NCBI GenBank assembly: GCA_973895155.1 | Contig: OZ316896.1 | Location: 7,998,001-8,062,000 of the forward strand | Origin: Marsupella aquatica | Lineage: Eukaryota > Marchantiophyta | Length of the DNA: 64,000 nt | Reading direction: 5' to 3' | Part shown: piece by piece, positions 1 through 10,999 of the stretch | How positions within the stretch are numbered: position 1 is the first letter of the stretch | Layout: every line of letters begins with the position of its first letter | Notes under the pieces: generated by a model | The model's database searches: none | Told to the model about the DNA's origin: nothing | What the model saw: only the letters and a program-made list of their open reading frames with translations | Made by a program: the position numbers and the translations under genes

Positions 1-43
1 AACTGGTAGACCCTGCAGTTGGTGATCTGAAAGTCCTTGAGAG
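1..43 (-). pseudogene. Continuation of LINE fragment A left of element A
   Basis: On the minus strand these bases extend the LINE reading frame interrupted at 15841 once one copy of the GTTCT duplication is removed. The fragment is too short to classify alone; the call rests on the shared frame. Confidence 0.6.
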
Positions 44-48
44 GTTCT
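44..48. repeat. Target site duplication of element A (left copy, GTTCT)
   Basis: GTTCT at 44-48 matches GTTCT at 15837-15841 exactly. This fixes both ends of element A. Confidence 0.9.
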
Positions 49-163
49 TGTGATGCCTAGACAGGAATCACTCGGCCGGTTAAGTGGGTAAAGCAGGAAG
101 GCACCCTAGGAACACCTTAGTATAGTGACAAAACAAGGAAAATATAAACAATTAGGGGCAACC

Positions 164-3100
164 ATGGAACCCGGGCAGAGGCCGGAGGTAAGGCTGAGGG
201 TGAAAACCCGATTAGGGTTAGGGCGCGTTAAGCGTCGGCGGCTAGGAAGGATCAACGGGAAGAAGGACCGGTAGAGGAGAGGGGTAAGGAGCGCTTGCAG
301 GAGATGGTGGCTCATTTGCGAGCACGAACTAGGCAGACGACTACGGGAGGCCAACTACTGTCAGCTGCTTAGGCAAGCACTCGGGGAGAGAGTAGATACC
401 GACGATCAACCTAAGGAGGGTATGAGCAACGTCAATCAAGCGGCACATTTCTGGGGATGCCTGTTCGAACGGGCAACTGAGTACATCAAGACTTACGAGG
501 ACGAGGAGTCAGAAAGGGCAGCTCGAGAACGGCTGGAGCTCGCTCGATTGTGGGAGCTGCAGAAGACGGCTTTCTTAGGAGGCAAACTCATCAAGGACGA
601 GTTCCTGTGGACGCCTACTTCCAATCAACTCGACGATCTTCTGTTTTGCAAAGACAGCGTCGTCGGCATCCGAGAGGCCATCAAGAACTGCAACGACATA
701 CACTGGGAATTAAAGGGTAGCACGGAAAGGTGGACCCGGGCAACGGTGCTAGGAGAAACCTCCACGGCAGCAGAGATGAAGAGGAAGGGAGCCGTCAACG
801 ATGAAGCCACCCCGGCAAAAAGAACGAGGTCGGCGGCACCAAAGAGGCCAGCCGAGCAGCAGAGCAGGAGGCAGGGAGAAGCCGAAGAGGAGGAGGTCGA
901 TCCCATCAAGGCCATTCCAACCAGGGATGACACCTGGAAGGGCTGGGCGGCAACCCTACCGGTGGAGGTGCAACTACATTTTGCACGGGAGGAGGATGCA
1001 TGCTTTACGGCCATGCAGACCAAGAAGTACCAAGGCTTCATGGCCGGATCCGGCTTGGAGGCCTTTGTAAGATTACCATGGCTGAAGCCGGAGGTACCGG
1101 AGTCAGACCTATTAGAATTCGTGGGGTCATGGGAACCCGAGACCAATTGCACGAGGATATATGGGAAGGATTTCTATCTTACTCCCAAGGTGATTGCCGA
1201 AGTGTTTGGCTTGCCGATGGGCAATAAGACCAAAGTTGATACCAGGAAGACCTTGCCTGACAAGGAGTTCCGGTCGTTCCCCGGGCCATCAACGAAGAAT
1301 GGCTTCTTCCGGAACACCTGCACCAACCCGCACATAGGAGAGATGATCGACTTCTTGCGGGTGACCATGCATTGTAACTTGCCGAGGGCAGAGATCGGCA
1401 AAGCACAGGTCTATCTGGCAGAAAGGCCAGACCCAAGCCGGGACTACAACGGGTACCTCCTCAACCAATTGAAGAAGATCTTAAAGGAGGAGCAGCAGGT
1501 AATCGGCATGGGGAGCGTGTCGCGGCTTGGCTATCACATGCCGCTGTTGTGCCGGTATGCCAGAGGTCAGACTTTTGCCCCGGTACTTCCCCTGCAGGTA
1601 AGGGCACCCGAGGAAGCTCCAACGCCGAGGCCGTTGGCTAAGAAGCCTCAACCACCTGTTAGTCCTACGATCGAGCAGGTGTTTAGGCCCAGGAAGGAAG
1701 ACTTGCCGATGCAGCAACCAGGCATGCAGAGTCTGCTGAAACTACTGGAGAAAGAAAAGAAATCGGCATCGGCAACAACAACGGCAACGGCAACAATGCA
1801 GGACACTACTACAGAGGTAGGCCTACACCGGCTCACAAGAGAAAACCCCTTTGCTGGAGACAAGGAGAGAATCAGGCCGGAATCCAAGCCAGGTGTTCGA
1901 ATGTACGTGGGAACCTCAAGCTCCGAATCTGAGGCAGAATTGCCTGAAGCTCCTACCAACGAAGAGGAGAGGGAGAAGCCGGACGTCCAAGAGGTAGAGG
2001 AGGCAGTGGAGGACTGCAGCCATGATAATTCCGGCTATGGGTCGGACCATCACGTTCCAGGAGTAAGGACCTGTGGCCGGTTTGTCCCCACACTTCCAAG
2101 GGTAGTACGAGGGGACCCCAACCAGTAGAGTAGCCCTGAGTCTCCCCCACCAGATGTTGCTCCCCCGAGCTTCGACGGCATAAAACAGACAGTGCAGGAA
2201 TTTCAGGAGCGAATCAAGCAGGAGGAAGAGGCCGCCCTGGCTAAGGAAAAGGATTTACCAGGAGGAGATTGGCCGGAGGACATCAGGCGGCTAGCCGAAA
2301 AAGGAAGCAAACCTCTAGCCACGATTGAAGAGATCCGCAGGACGGCTTGGGAGCAGAGGCCACGATGGGCGATGCCGATCACTTCTACTTACTCCACCTA
2401 CGCTAAGAATAGAGCCATGGAGTATGGTGAGATGTGTGGGGAACTTGCGCTCGGCATCTTTGGAGAGGAGTTGGAGGTAGGACCCTTTTTCCATAGGGAG
2501 CAGTTGGAGAAGCACCAATTAGAAGAAGCGGTGGCTTTAGAGAGAAGCAAGAAGGACGAGGTCATTCGGCGGCTTAGGAGGATGGAAGCCGAGATTGAAG
2601 ATCTAAGGGCAGCCAAGAAAGCCCAAGATGAACTGCGGATTAAACGACATGAGCTGAACATCATGCAGGGGCAGTTGGACGCCGCGCAGGCTGATAATCA
2701 GAATATCAAGGATAAACTGACTCAGACGCAGGAAGAGTTGGCCGACACGATCAAAGAAAGGGAAAAGTGGAAGCAAGAGCTGAAGAATACAGAGGAGGCC
2801 CACATAACAGCCAACAGCCGGGCCATGGCGGAGACCCAAAGAAAGGAATGGGCGTTGAAAGGGGAGCTCGAGAAAATCCGCGGAGCCCTTGAGCAGAAGG
2901 AGGTCGAGTTAGGGAAATCCTATCAAGGGATTATGGCGCTGCAGCAGGAGCTTGCGTCCCTGACGGCCAGCTTCAAGGCCGACCTAAGGGAGAAGGACGA
3001 GATGCTCGAACAGACTTACGCCAAGATGAACCAGATGGAGTCTGTCATCATTGCAGAGCTCGACAAGGAGCTAAGAGCAACCCAGGAGGAGAGGGCTACC

Positions 3101-3739
3101 TTGAAGAAAGAATTGGAGGAAGCCCACAGGGAGCAGGAGGAGGCCAAAAACGAGCTGGAGGGGGCACGTAAGGACCTGGATGAAACCCAAGAGGAGTTGG
3201 AGGAAATCACGAGGAAGATGGAGAACCTACAGCGGCGGGCCGACAACCAAACAGAGCGGCTGAAGAAACAAGCCGCAGTATTTAAATGCTTAGCTGCAGC
3301 AGGTCCATCTCCCGTTGGGACAAACCAGTTACCAGGGGTGGTAATTGCCGAAGGACAAGCCGCGCCACCTGCACCAGTGCCGGAGGTAAGTGGGAAGGGG
3401 AAGGGACCAGCTGCCGAGCCACCAACGAAGAAGAAGCGGAAACCTTCAGGGTCAAGGAGTAATACGACTTCACAGGCCGTGGTGATCAAGGAGGTAGACC
3501 CAGCACCGACCCCAGACAGGGTCACGGCTAAGGATCCAACTACCCTAGGGGAAGGGGAAGCCGAAGCCGTGGGTATTGCCGAGGCCGGTGTCGAGGCTGA
3601 AGCCGAAGGTGGACCCAGTCAGGCCGATGGAGAGTTGACTCGGTCAAGGGCAGGTAATCTGTCAGTAGGCGGGCCAACGGCGGTGGCTGAGGAGGAAGTA
3701 TTGGGGGCGTCCATTGAGGATCCACCACCGGTGTCGTGA
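164..3739 (+). pseudogene. LTR-encoded coiled-coil nuclear protein, 5' LTR copy (two stop codons)
   Basis: The ATG at 164 has a strong plant start context (AACCATGG). The frame runs to TGA at 3737-3739, about 1,191 codons, broken by TAG at 272-274 and 2126-2128; both are CAG in the 3' LTR copy. In order, the protein has a basic N-terminus, a charged helical stretch, and a folded region (about residues 260-450) ending in a pattern like 'fyltpkviaevfGLP' that recalls the plant mobile/putative transposon domain. A proline-rich linker follows, then a long heptad-rich coiled coil (about residues 680-1030), a PPTKKKRKP-type nuclear localisation signal, and an acidic Ala/Glu-rich tail. The function is unknown. 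It may act as a structural or nuclear-targeting accessory protein, which is inference. Confidence 0.8.
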
Positions 3740-4660
3740 CGGTGCAAGGGCGCCGTTCCTTTTAGGGAGGGCGGACGTGGAGGGAGGAGGCGTGAGTGGG
3801 CAGGGCGGGCACGGATCTCCACGTTTAGGATTAGGATCAGAACCAGGAGCGGCCCTGACACTTAGCTTAGTGGGATTGCGGTCCCACTGGTAGGAGCAAC
3901 ACTTGTGCTCCTGCCTTGCTGTACATAGGTAGATTCGGGCAAGTAGATTACTGTTAAGTAGATTAGGCTTACGATGCAAAGAAGGGCGGATCCACTACCA
4001 GGATAAGTACCTGGGCAGCGGGGAGCTCAGGGCCTCTTCTTTAGCAAGTTTTTAGTTTGCACCAGCCGGGCTGGGATCAAGTAGTACGAGAAGCTCTCGG
4101 TTAGTCATACAGTGACCCTTGTGTATATTCATGTTTCCTCATGCCTAAGAGCTGAATAGAGTTGGCCTCACGGCTTAGTTCGCAGAACTTGTGTATGAGA
4201 TGTACTGTTTGTATGGCAAGTGCATGGTATGACTCAGTCAGAATGAGTCATTTTGCTATTTGTGTGTCGCATTAACTTGTGTGAAGAGTGCCCACATCAA
4301 CAGAAGGAAGGAAAGTAAGCAGGGGAGTGAGAGTTGGATGTGTCGAGCTGAGAGAGGTCTTAGCGGCTTAACCAAGCCTATTGGGGATCATTCCGGCGGC
4401 GGAATCCAAACATACCTAACAAGACGGAGGGGAAGACAGGGGAAGACAGGGGAAGGCCTATATTAGGCCGGCTACGTATCTCATGACCCGATGAAGGATC
4501 TGTCCAGTATATGTGTGTAAAATGTTAATAGTAGTAGTAGAAGGTTAGCAGCGTCCCATGCCGCTAAGCCGCGGAAACGGCCTCGCCAAGCACGAAACCT
4601 GCGGGAATCGGCTTGAGCTGGGGGGTTTCTTGGGTTTAGGGAGCCATGGGACGCACCACA
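3740..4660 (+). other. Non-coding 3' part of the 5' LTR
   Basis: No convincing gene. It holds a purine-rich GGGAAGACAGG direct repeat near 4430-4455 and a short TAGTAG repeat near 4530. It probably contains LTR control and RNA-processing signals, but I could not identify a specific TATA box or poly(A) signal. Confidence 0.5.
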
Positions 4661-4681
4661 TTTTTGGCGCTAGATGGAGGG
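4661..4681 (+). other. Primer-binding-site candidate of element A
   Basis: The sequence directly after the 5' LTR begins TTTTTGGCGCTAGATGGAGG. Its TGGCGC start and its position match the tRNA-primer site of many plant Ty3/gypsy elements. I cannot name the matching tRNA without a search. Confidence 0.6.
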
Positions 4682-4729
4682 GGCATTTCTTAAGCCGTGA
4701 GATATGAAGTTAGAACGGAAGCGTAGGTA

Positions 4730-7723
4730 ATGACTGACCTTACGCCGAGGGAAGAAAGAGTGATTCAACGGGAGAGAGCTCGACTGCAGCAGCTCACCGG
4801 GTGGCATGATACACAGCGACTGAGAGGGGCAGAAAGAGCTGGTAGCTCCGAAACTGGAAGTGGCGTCGAAGAAGACATACCAGAAGAAGAGTCGGTAAGG
4901 AGAAGTGAGTCTCCAACCGACATGGGGGAACCAGAGGCACGGCCAGACGAGAGGCCAGGGACCAGATTGAGCCAGCGGTCGCGCATACATTACAAGGCAT
5001 TTCATGGGAGAGGAGATGAGGATCCGGACGAATGGTTGGATGATTTCGAGGGAACCGCTGCAGCAAATGGAGAATCGGCCATCAAGATGCAGATTCTTCC
5101 CGGCCTGTTCAAGGGTGAGGCTAGGCCTTGGTACAGAGCATTAGATGTGGAAGATCAAGCCATCTGGGATATCTTCAAAACACTCTTTGTTAAGGAGTTT
5201 CGACCCATTGGAACTTCAGAACTAGCAGTGCTGAAGTTGGGACAACTTCGGTTCAAGGAGAACAAATCCTTCAGGAAGTTCTTGCAACGCTTTCAGAAAC
5301 TGGTAAGACGTACAAAGACCAATGCATCTGAAGGTATGCAACTTCAATGGTTGGTGAATGCTTTGCCACAGAAGATGAGTTTTGCAATTAGGAAGGAGAA
5401 CCCGGAGACCTTAGCCGAAGCAATTAAGGATATTCAATTATACATTAATGCAGATATCACAAGCCGGAAGAAACAGCTTAAGTCTGAGAGTTCCTCATCA
5501 GAGGAGGGATCACCCCATAAGAGAAAAGATAAGAAGAAGAAACATTCCAAGAAGTCTAGAAGTGATAAGTCAAGCTCGGATAGTGGGAGTAGCAAGAGTG
5601 AGTCATCTTCTAGTTCTGAAGAAGAAAAAACTAGGAAAAGGAAGGGCAGAAGGAGAGGGAAGACGAAAGTCAAGATGGAGGCTAAGCCACCAGATAACAT
5701 CGTAGCCCTTACCGAGCAACTTAAGGCTATCATTGCAGAGGTAAAACCAAAGAAGAAGGTAGTACAGGAGGATAGCTCTGTATGGTGTGCCTTATGTTAT
5801 AAAACCGGACACCATAAAGATGCTTGTCCTAAGCTTAATACTAATCATGTTCGGCATGTGGCCGAGATCAGACCATGTCAGGGAGAAGTAGAGTACTTTT
5901 TGGGAGATGCCGCTGATAGTGTTTTCGGCATCAGTGAGACTGGAGCACGAGACCTATCCAACAGACCTGCATCTCTGTGGTCAGGGTTAAGGAACAATCC
6001 AGGAGAGATGTATCCTCGGATTATTCAGAACCCGTCAGTACCTCCTAGGCCGAATGTGCAAAGATTTGCGGCGTGCTATAATTGTGGTCAACCTGGCCAT
6101 TTTGCTAGAGAATGCCCGAATGCACGCAAACAGGGTGATGGACAACCAGCTCAGCTATGTATGGGATGCCGACAGGAAGGTCATATGCTAGGGCAATGTC
6201 CTACTTGGTTGGCAGGCCTGGCCGCAAATCATAAGCTTTTGCCGATCAAGATCTTACCGCCAGGTACTACCCCCGGAGGAGTTCAAATCAACCACATCGA
6301 ACTAGGATGGCAAGAGGATGCCGAGGCAGAGTTCGTACCATCTGATGATGAGGCCGAAGCCCTATCAACCTTCTCAGAGGAGGATTTAGATCATGATTGC
6401 TACCGGGTCTCTACTCGATCTACCAGAAGGAAGGAAAGGTGGGATGGGCTGGCCAAAAATAAAGGGAAGGTTACGGAGGAAAGGATCGACTCTTCGTCAA
6501 CATCAACAGAAGGAGAAGGGAGGGCTCCGGCAATACAGGTAAGCCATGAGCCCACCAGTGAAACCAATCCTTCACAAGATAGCGACTTCAATCGAGATCA
6601 TCCTAAGTTGTTCTACCCCTCTGTTACGGCTAGTGTTAAGGAACAACTAAGAGAATTAGAAACCCTGGAGAATACCGAAGCCATTGCCAAGGATGTAAAA
6701 CGAGCAAAAGCATTGTTTGCTTCGGAAGACCCAACAGCTGTGGAGACTAGCGTGGCAAAACTGGCCGAATCCAAGACGGAAACACCACCAGAAGAGAAGC
6801 CGATTGTTCCCTATGACCTGGCTAAAGATGTACTAGAATCTAGAGTCTCGGCAACAGTAGGTCAACTATTGAAAAATAGCCCGTACTTCCGGAAGCAATT
6901 AAGGAAGGCTATTCTCGGCAAGCCGAGATTACCCAAGGTAGCAACCAGATCCGACGTACTAATGATAGAAGAAGATCAAGGAGCCCCAGCATTACCATTA
7001 ATGATTCAAGGAGAATTATTACTACGGGTACCCATCGATGGAGGATCAGGGGTATGTATTATGATTGATTCAACAGCAAAAGGGTGGGGTCTAACACCGG
7101 AGATGACTGGAAGAGTGTTGAACATGGCCAATGGATATCAGGTCATTCCGACGGGAGTGTTAACCGGCATCAAGACAGAGATAGGAGGTATCTTCTTTAG
7201 CATTAACTATGTAGTAATGAAGCCGGTAAATCCTACGTCATTCCGGCTATTGATTGGTAGGCCATGGCTGTACCTAGCCGAGGTAATAGAAGATTGGGGT
7301 AAAAAGCAGTTCACTTTCGGGACCCCCTCTATCACGGTATCCTGGGACACTAAGGATGACCGTAGGAAAAGCATAAGGGAAGTAGATGGGTACGATAGTG
7401 GACTGGAGTCAGCTGATGAAGTACGTTGGTTAGAATGCTTCACTAACCTAACCGAAGAAGGTGTCTTTGGACCAGAGGTACCCCCCAGCGGATTATGGCA
7501 AGAACCAATGGAAGGTGACTTGGAAGAAGAAGACGAAGAGGTCGAGGACTACTTTACAATAGAATCCACCTTTTTAGCTGCAATTCCGGAGGAAGTTAAG
7601 GATGTAGACCAATTGGATGAAACGGCTAAGTGGGGAGCAGTAGCAGGGACAGTGGATTTTCTGCAGGCGTTGTGGCAGAGCCGACGGGGTCCACAACGCC
7701 ATCGATCATCGGCAAGGAATTAA
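4730..7723 (+). CDS. gag: Gag-protease polyprotein of element A
   Basis: An uninterrupted 997-residue frame. Residues about 75-240 form the retrotransposon Gag capsid-like domain (pattern LFKGEARPWYRAL ... FLQRFQKLVRRT). A Ser/Lys/Arg-rich basic stretch (about 245-325) probably binds RNA. Three zinc-knuckle-like Cys/His clusters follow: one near residue 355 (CALCYKTGHHKDAC), then a canonical CCHC (CYNCGQPGHFAREC) and a second near 470-500. Residues about 740-870 look like a retropepsin: the active-site region reads VPIDGGSGVCIM, so the usual D-S/T-G is D-G-G, a variant I recall from some plant elements, and it ends with LLIGRPWL. It overlaps the pol frame by 94 nt in a different frame, which implies -1 frameshifting. 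I see no canonical slippery heptamer in the overlap. Confidence 0.9.
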   Translation: MTDLTPREERVIQRERARLQQLTGWHDTQRLRGAERAGSSETGSGVEEDIPEEESVRRSESPTDMGEPEARPDERPGTRLSQRSRIHYKAFHGRGDEDPDEWLDDFEGTAAANGESAIKMQILPGLFKGEARPWYRALDVEDQAIWDIFKTLFVKEFRPIGTSELAVLKLGQLRFKENKSFRKFLQRFQKLVRRTKTNASEGMQLQWLVNALPQKMSFAIRKENPETLAEAIKDIQLYINADITSRKKQLKSESSSSEEGSPHKRKDKKKKHSKKSRSDKSSSDSGSSKSESSSSSEEEKTRKRKGRRRGKTKVKMEAKPPDNIVALTEQLKAIIAEVKPKKKVVQEDSSVWCALCYKTGHHKDACPKLNTNHVRHVAEIRPCQGEVEYFLGDAADSVFGISETGARDLSNRPASLWSGLRNNPGEMYPRIIQNPSVPPRPNVQRFAACYNCGQPGHFARECPNARKQGDGQPAQLCMGCRQEGHMLGQCPTWLAGLAANHKLLPIKILPPGTTPGGVQINHIELGWQEDAEAEFVPSDDEAEALSTFSEEDLDHDCYRVSTRSTRRKERWDGLAKNKGKVTEERIDSSSTSTEGEGRAPAIQVSHEPTSETNPSQDSDFNRDHPKLFYPSVTASVKEQLRELETLENTEAIAKDVKRAKALFASEDPTAVETSVAKLAESKTETPPEEKPIVPYDLAKDVLESRVSATVGQLLKNSPYFRKQLRKAILGKPRLPKVATRSDVLMIEEDQGAPALPLMIQGELLLRVPIDGGSGVCIMIDSTAKGWGLTPEMTGRVLNMANGYQVIPTGVLTGIKTEIGGIFFSINYVVMKPVNPTSFRLLIGRPWLYLAEVIEDWGKKQFTFGTPSITVSWDTKDDRRKSIREVDGYDSGLESADEVRWLECFTNLTEEGVFGPEVPPSGLWQEPMEGDLEEEDEEVEDYFTIESTFLAAIPEEVKDVDQLDETAKWGAVAGTVDFLQALWQSRRGPQRHRSSARN

Positions 7724-10700
7724 ATACCAAGGGATCGGCATACAAGCCGATTACGAGGGCAGAACAAATTGAGGCCCTATTAGAAGCCGAGAGAGCACAG
7801 TGGCCTAACTCGCAGGAGCAAGAGGTGGATGAGATGGACAGACACGATCCAGAGCCAAGGCAGGAAGGGGAGCCGGCCACTAATTCAAAACTGAATAGAC
7901 CGGTAAGGGGACAATCTATGGACACCAAGGAAGGGACCGACTCGGCTAGTCCAGCCGAGATCCCAGTTTATGGAGGTATGAGATTAGAGAGACTGGAAGC
8001 CGAACTGGACCCGAATTTGAAGAAGCAGATTAATATGATCCAAGCACGGCAATATCGGAAGCTCGACTTAGGAGAGGGAAGAGAACTGAACTTAGGGAGA
8101 AACCTAGCGCCTGAGCTCGAGAAAGAGATCAGTGACTTATTGATTGAATTTCAGGATGTGTTTGCATGGAGTCACCAAGATCTAAAGGGAGTAGATCCAA
8201 CACTAGGGGAACATCGAATTGATCTCATGTTAGGAGCCAAATCATTTTGACAACCAATTCGAAGGATGAACCCGAAGTATTCCCTGCTGGTCAAAACAGA
8301 AATCGACAAACTAGTGGAAGCTGGATTCATCACTCCAGTCCTGCATTCAGACTGGGTGTCTCCAATTGTGATAGTTCCCAAGAAAGCTGGACCCGATGGT
8401 AAACCCAAGATCCGGGTTTGTCAGGATTACAGGAAGCTGAATGAAGCAACATTAAAAGACCATTTTCCTTTACCGTTTACTGATATGGTACTAGACATGG
8501 TAGCCAGTCATGAACTATATTCATTCATGGATGGATACTCTGGTTATAACCAAATCAGGATTCGGCAGGAAGACCAAATCAAGACGGCCTTCATCACGGA
8601 ATGGGGGATCTATGTCTTCAATCGTATGCCGTTTGGACTCTGCAACGCACCAGCTATGTTCCAACGATTAATGGTGAATATTTTTCATGATTACTTGAGA
8701 AAGTTCATGGAAATCTTCATTGATGACTTTGCAGTATTCGGGAAGGCATCGAAACATGCTAAATACCTCAGGAAAACCTTCATGAGATGTAGGGAGGTGG
8801 GTCTCAAGTTACACCCAGATAAATGTTTTTTTGCAGTAACCGAGGGGGTGCTACTAGGTCACAAGGTATCAAGGAAGGGCATTGAGATTGACAAAGGTAA
8901 GCTAGCAGTATGGCTAGATATCATGCAACCTAAGAACATAAAGGATGTAAGATCCTTCTTGGGATGCATTGGTTACTATCGCCGGTTCATCAAGGATTTT
9001 GCCAAGCTAGCTTTACCATTAACCAATATGCTCAAGGCAGGAGCAGACTTCGAACCCACACCCGAACGAGTCACAGCGGTGGTAGAATTGAAGCAGATGT
9101 TAGTAGAGGCCCCAGTCATGATAGCACCGGACTGGAACAAAGATTTTCATGTTTTTGTAGATGTCTCGGGCTTCTGTATTGGCTCAGTACTAAGTCAGTT
9201 GGATGAGAAAGGAAGGGACCATCCCATATACTTCGCAAGCCGTCAGCTTGTCGATGCCGAACGGAACTACTCTACCACGGAAAGAGAAGCATTAGGAGTC
9301 ATTTATTCTTGTAAAAAGTTTAGGCATTATTTACTAGGGTACAAGGTAATCTTTCATACTGATCATGAAAGTTTGAAGTACCTAGTCAATAAGCCGGACC
9401 TTACAGGCAGAGTAGCAAGATGGATTTTGCTATTACAGGAGTTTGACTATGAGCTGAGGATCAAGCCGGGAAAGTTACATGCCAATGCCGACTTCTTTTC
9501 AAGGATCACAGGTAAACCTGCCACGGATTGCATCGATGATCGATTCCCCGACGAGGAGCTATTCGTTGTGGAAATAGCTGGTACATGGTACCCTGAGATT
9601 TTACAATTTCTCAGCACTTCCAGATTACAGCCAGGATTAAGCCGAGAGCAAGCCGCAGTCTTTGTGCGGAAGGTCAGACAGTATCAGTGCATTAAAGGCA
9701 TACTGCACAAGCATGGAATCAACGGCACGATTCAAAGGTGTTTGGAAAAGAGAGAGGTAAAACGAGTCCTACGGGCCATGCATGGAGAGGAGGCCGGAGG
9801 ACATTTTGCCCCAGTAACCACGTCTAAGAAGATATTAAATGCCGGTTACTGGTGGCCCACCTTGCACAAGGATGTCTATCAGTTTATCAAACAATGCGAT
9901 CCTTGTCAATGAGCGGGAGGACCAAGGGCGTCCACCAGGCATCCACTGCACCCTATTCTACCTCTGGCACCATTCGAGAAGTGGGGTATTGATTACATTG
10001 GACCTCTGAAACCACTGACCCACCCTCGACGGAACAAGTACATAATCCTGGCTACGGATTATGCAACTAAATGGGTAGAGGCCAGACCAACAACGAAGGA
10101 TGATGCAATTACTACGGCTAGATTCATGTATGAGCAGATCTTCACCAGGTATGGAGCACCCCTAGAATTAGTTAGTGATAGAGGAACCCATTTTTTGAAT
10201 GATATAATTAGTCGTTTAAATGAGCAGTATTTAGTTAAACATAGGCCTACTACTCCCTACCATCCAAAGGCAAACGGGTTGACAGAACGAGCAAACGGAA
10301 TCATAGGAAAGATATTGAACAAAACAGTAGCTCAGAACAAACTCGATTGGGATGATAAATTGTTTGCTGCTGTTTTTGCTTACAATCTGGCCTATAAATC
10401 CACTACCGGTCATACACCCTTCTTCTTAACCTTTGGACAAGAAGCCCTGGTACCCATGCAACTTGAGATACCGACATTTCAAGTTACAATTGAGGAAAGA
10501 GCCTCAGCGGAGGAGAGCCTAAAGGAGCGAGAATATAGGTTAGAAGCTTTAGAGGAAGCGAGAATGATTTCAGCCGAGAGAGTAGAATATAGACAGAATA
10601 TCATGAAGCAGCAGTATGATAAAAGGTTAAAAGTAGTTAGTATTCATACCGGTGATCTTGTGCTACTTTATGACAGTAGGTATAGTAGGTTTCCAGGAAA

Positions 10701-10896
10701 GCTTTACACTCGCTGGTTAGGACCCTTTAGAGTAACCATGATGTTCCCCAATGGCTCCGTACAATTGGCCAACATTACGGGAGAGGTATATCCAGTTCGC
10801 ATCCATTATGACCGCCTCAAGAAATACTATATGGACGAAGATGAAGTTGTTCGCGAGGACGCTTCACAATTAAGTGGGGAGCTATGTGATGCCTAG
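7630..10896 (+). pseudogene. pol: Pol of element A: reverse transcriptase, RNase H, integrase (two stop codons)
   Basis: One frame runs from just after a TAA at 7627-7629 to TAG at 10894-10896. It is broken only by TGA at 8248-8250 and 9910-9912, both placed where an arginine CGA codon is expected. RT lies at about 8290-9000, with FMDGYSGYNQI, PFGLCNAPAMFQ and the catalytic FIDD (YxDD box). RNase H lies at about 9130-9520, with VDVSGF, TTEREALGVI and HTDHESLKYL. Integrase follows, with an HHCC-like zinc region (to DPCQ near 9909), then the D,D,E core (GIDYIGP, SDRGTHF, NGLTERANG) and a GPF-containing C-terminus. No chromodomain is visible. It enters from gag by -1 frameshift. This copy cannot make full-length Pol without readthrough. 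Confidence 0.92.
10871..10884 (+). other. Polypurine tract of element A
   Basis: The purine-rich AAGTGGGGAG run lies directly before the 3' LTR start at 10885, where the plus-strand primer for reverse transcription is expected. Confidence 0.6.
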
Positions 10897-10999
10897 ACAG
10901 GAATCACTCGGCCGGTTAAGTGGGTAAAGCAGGAAGGCACCCTAGGAACACCTTAGTATAGTGACAAAACAAGGAAAATATAAACAATTAGGGGCAACC

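Larger units (their letters stand above)
49..4660 (+). repeat. 5' LTR of element A (4.6 kb)
   Basis: This is the direct repeat of 10885-15836, with TG...CA ends. It contains a long sense ORF (164-3739) followed by about 900 bp of non-coding sequence. Compared with the 3' LTR it lacks the inserted TIR element (298 bp plus 8-bp duplication), one 24-bp unit in the alanine/glutamate-rich coding repeat near 3570, and one 11-bp GGGAAGACAGG-type unit near 4430. The substitutions I could see between the copies are all transitions. Confidence 0.95.
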
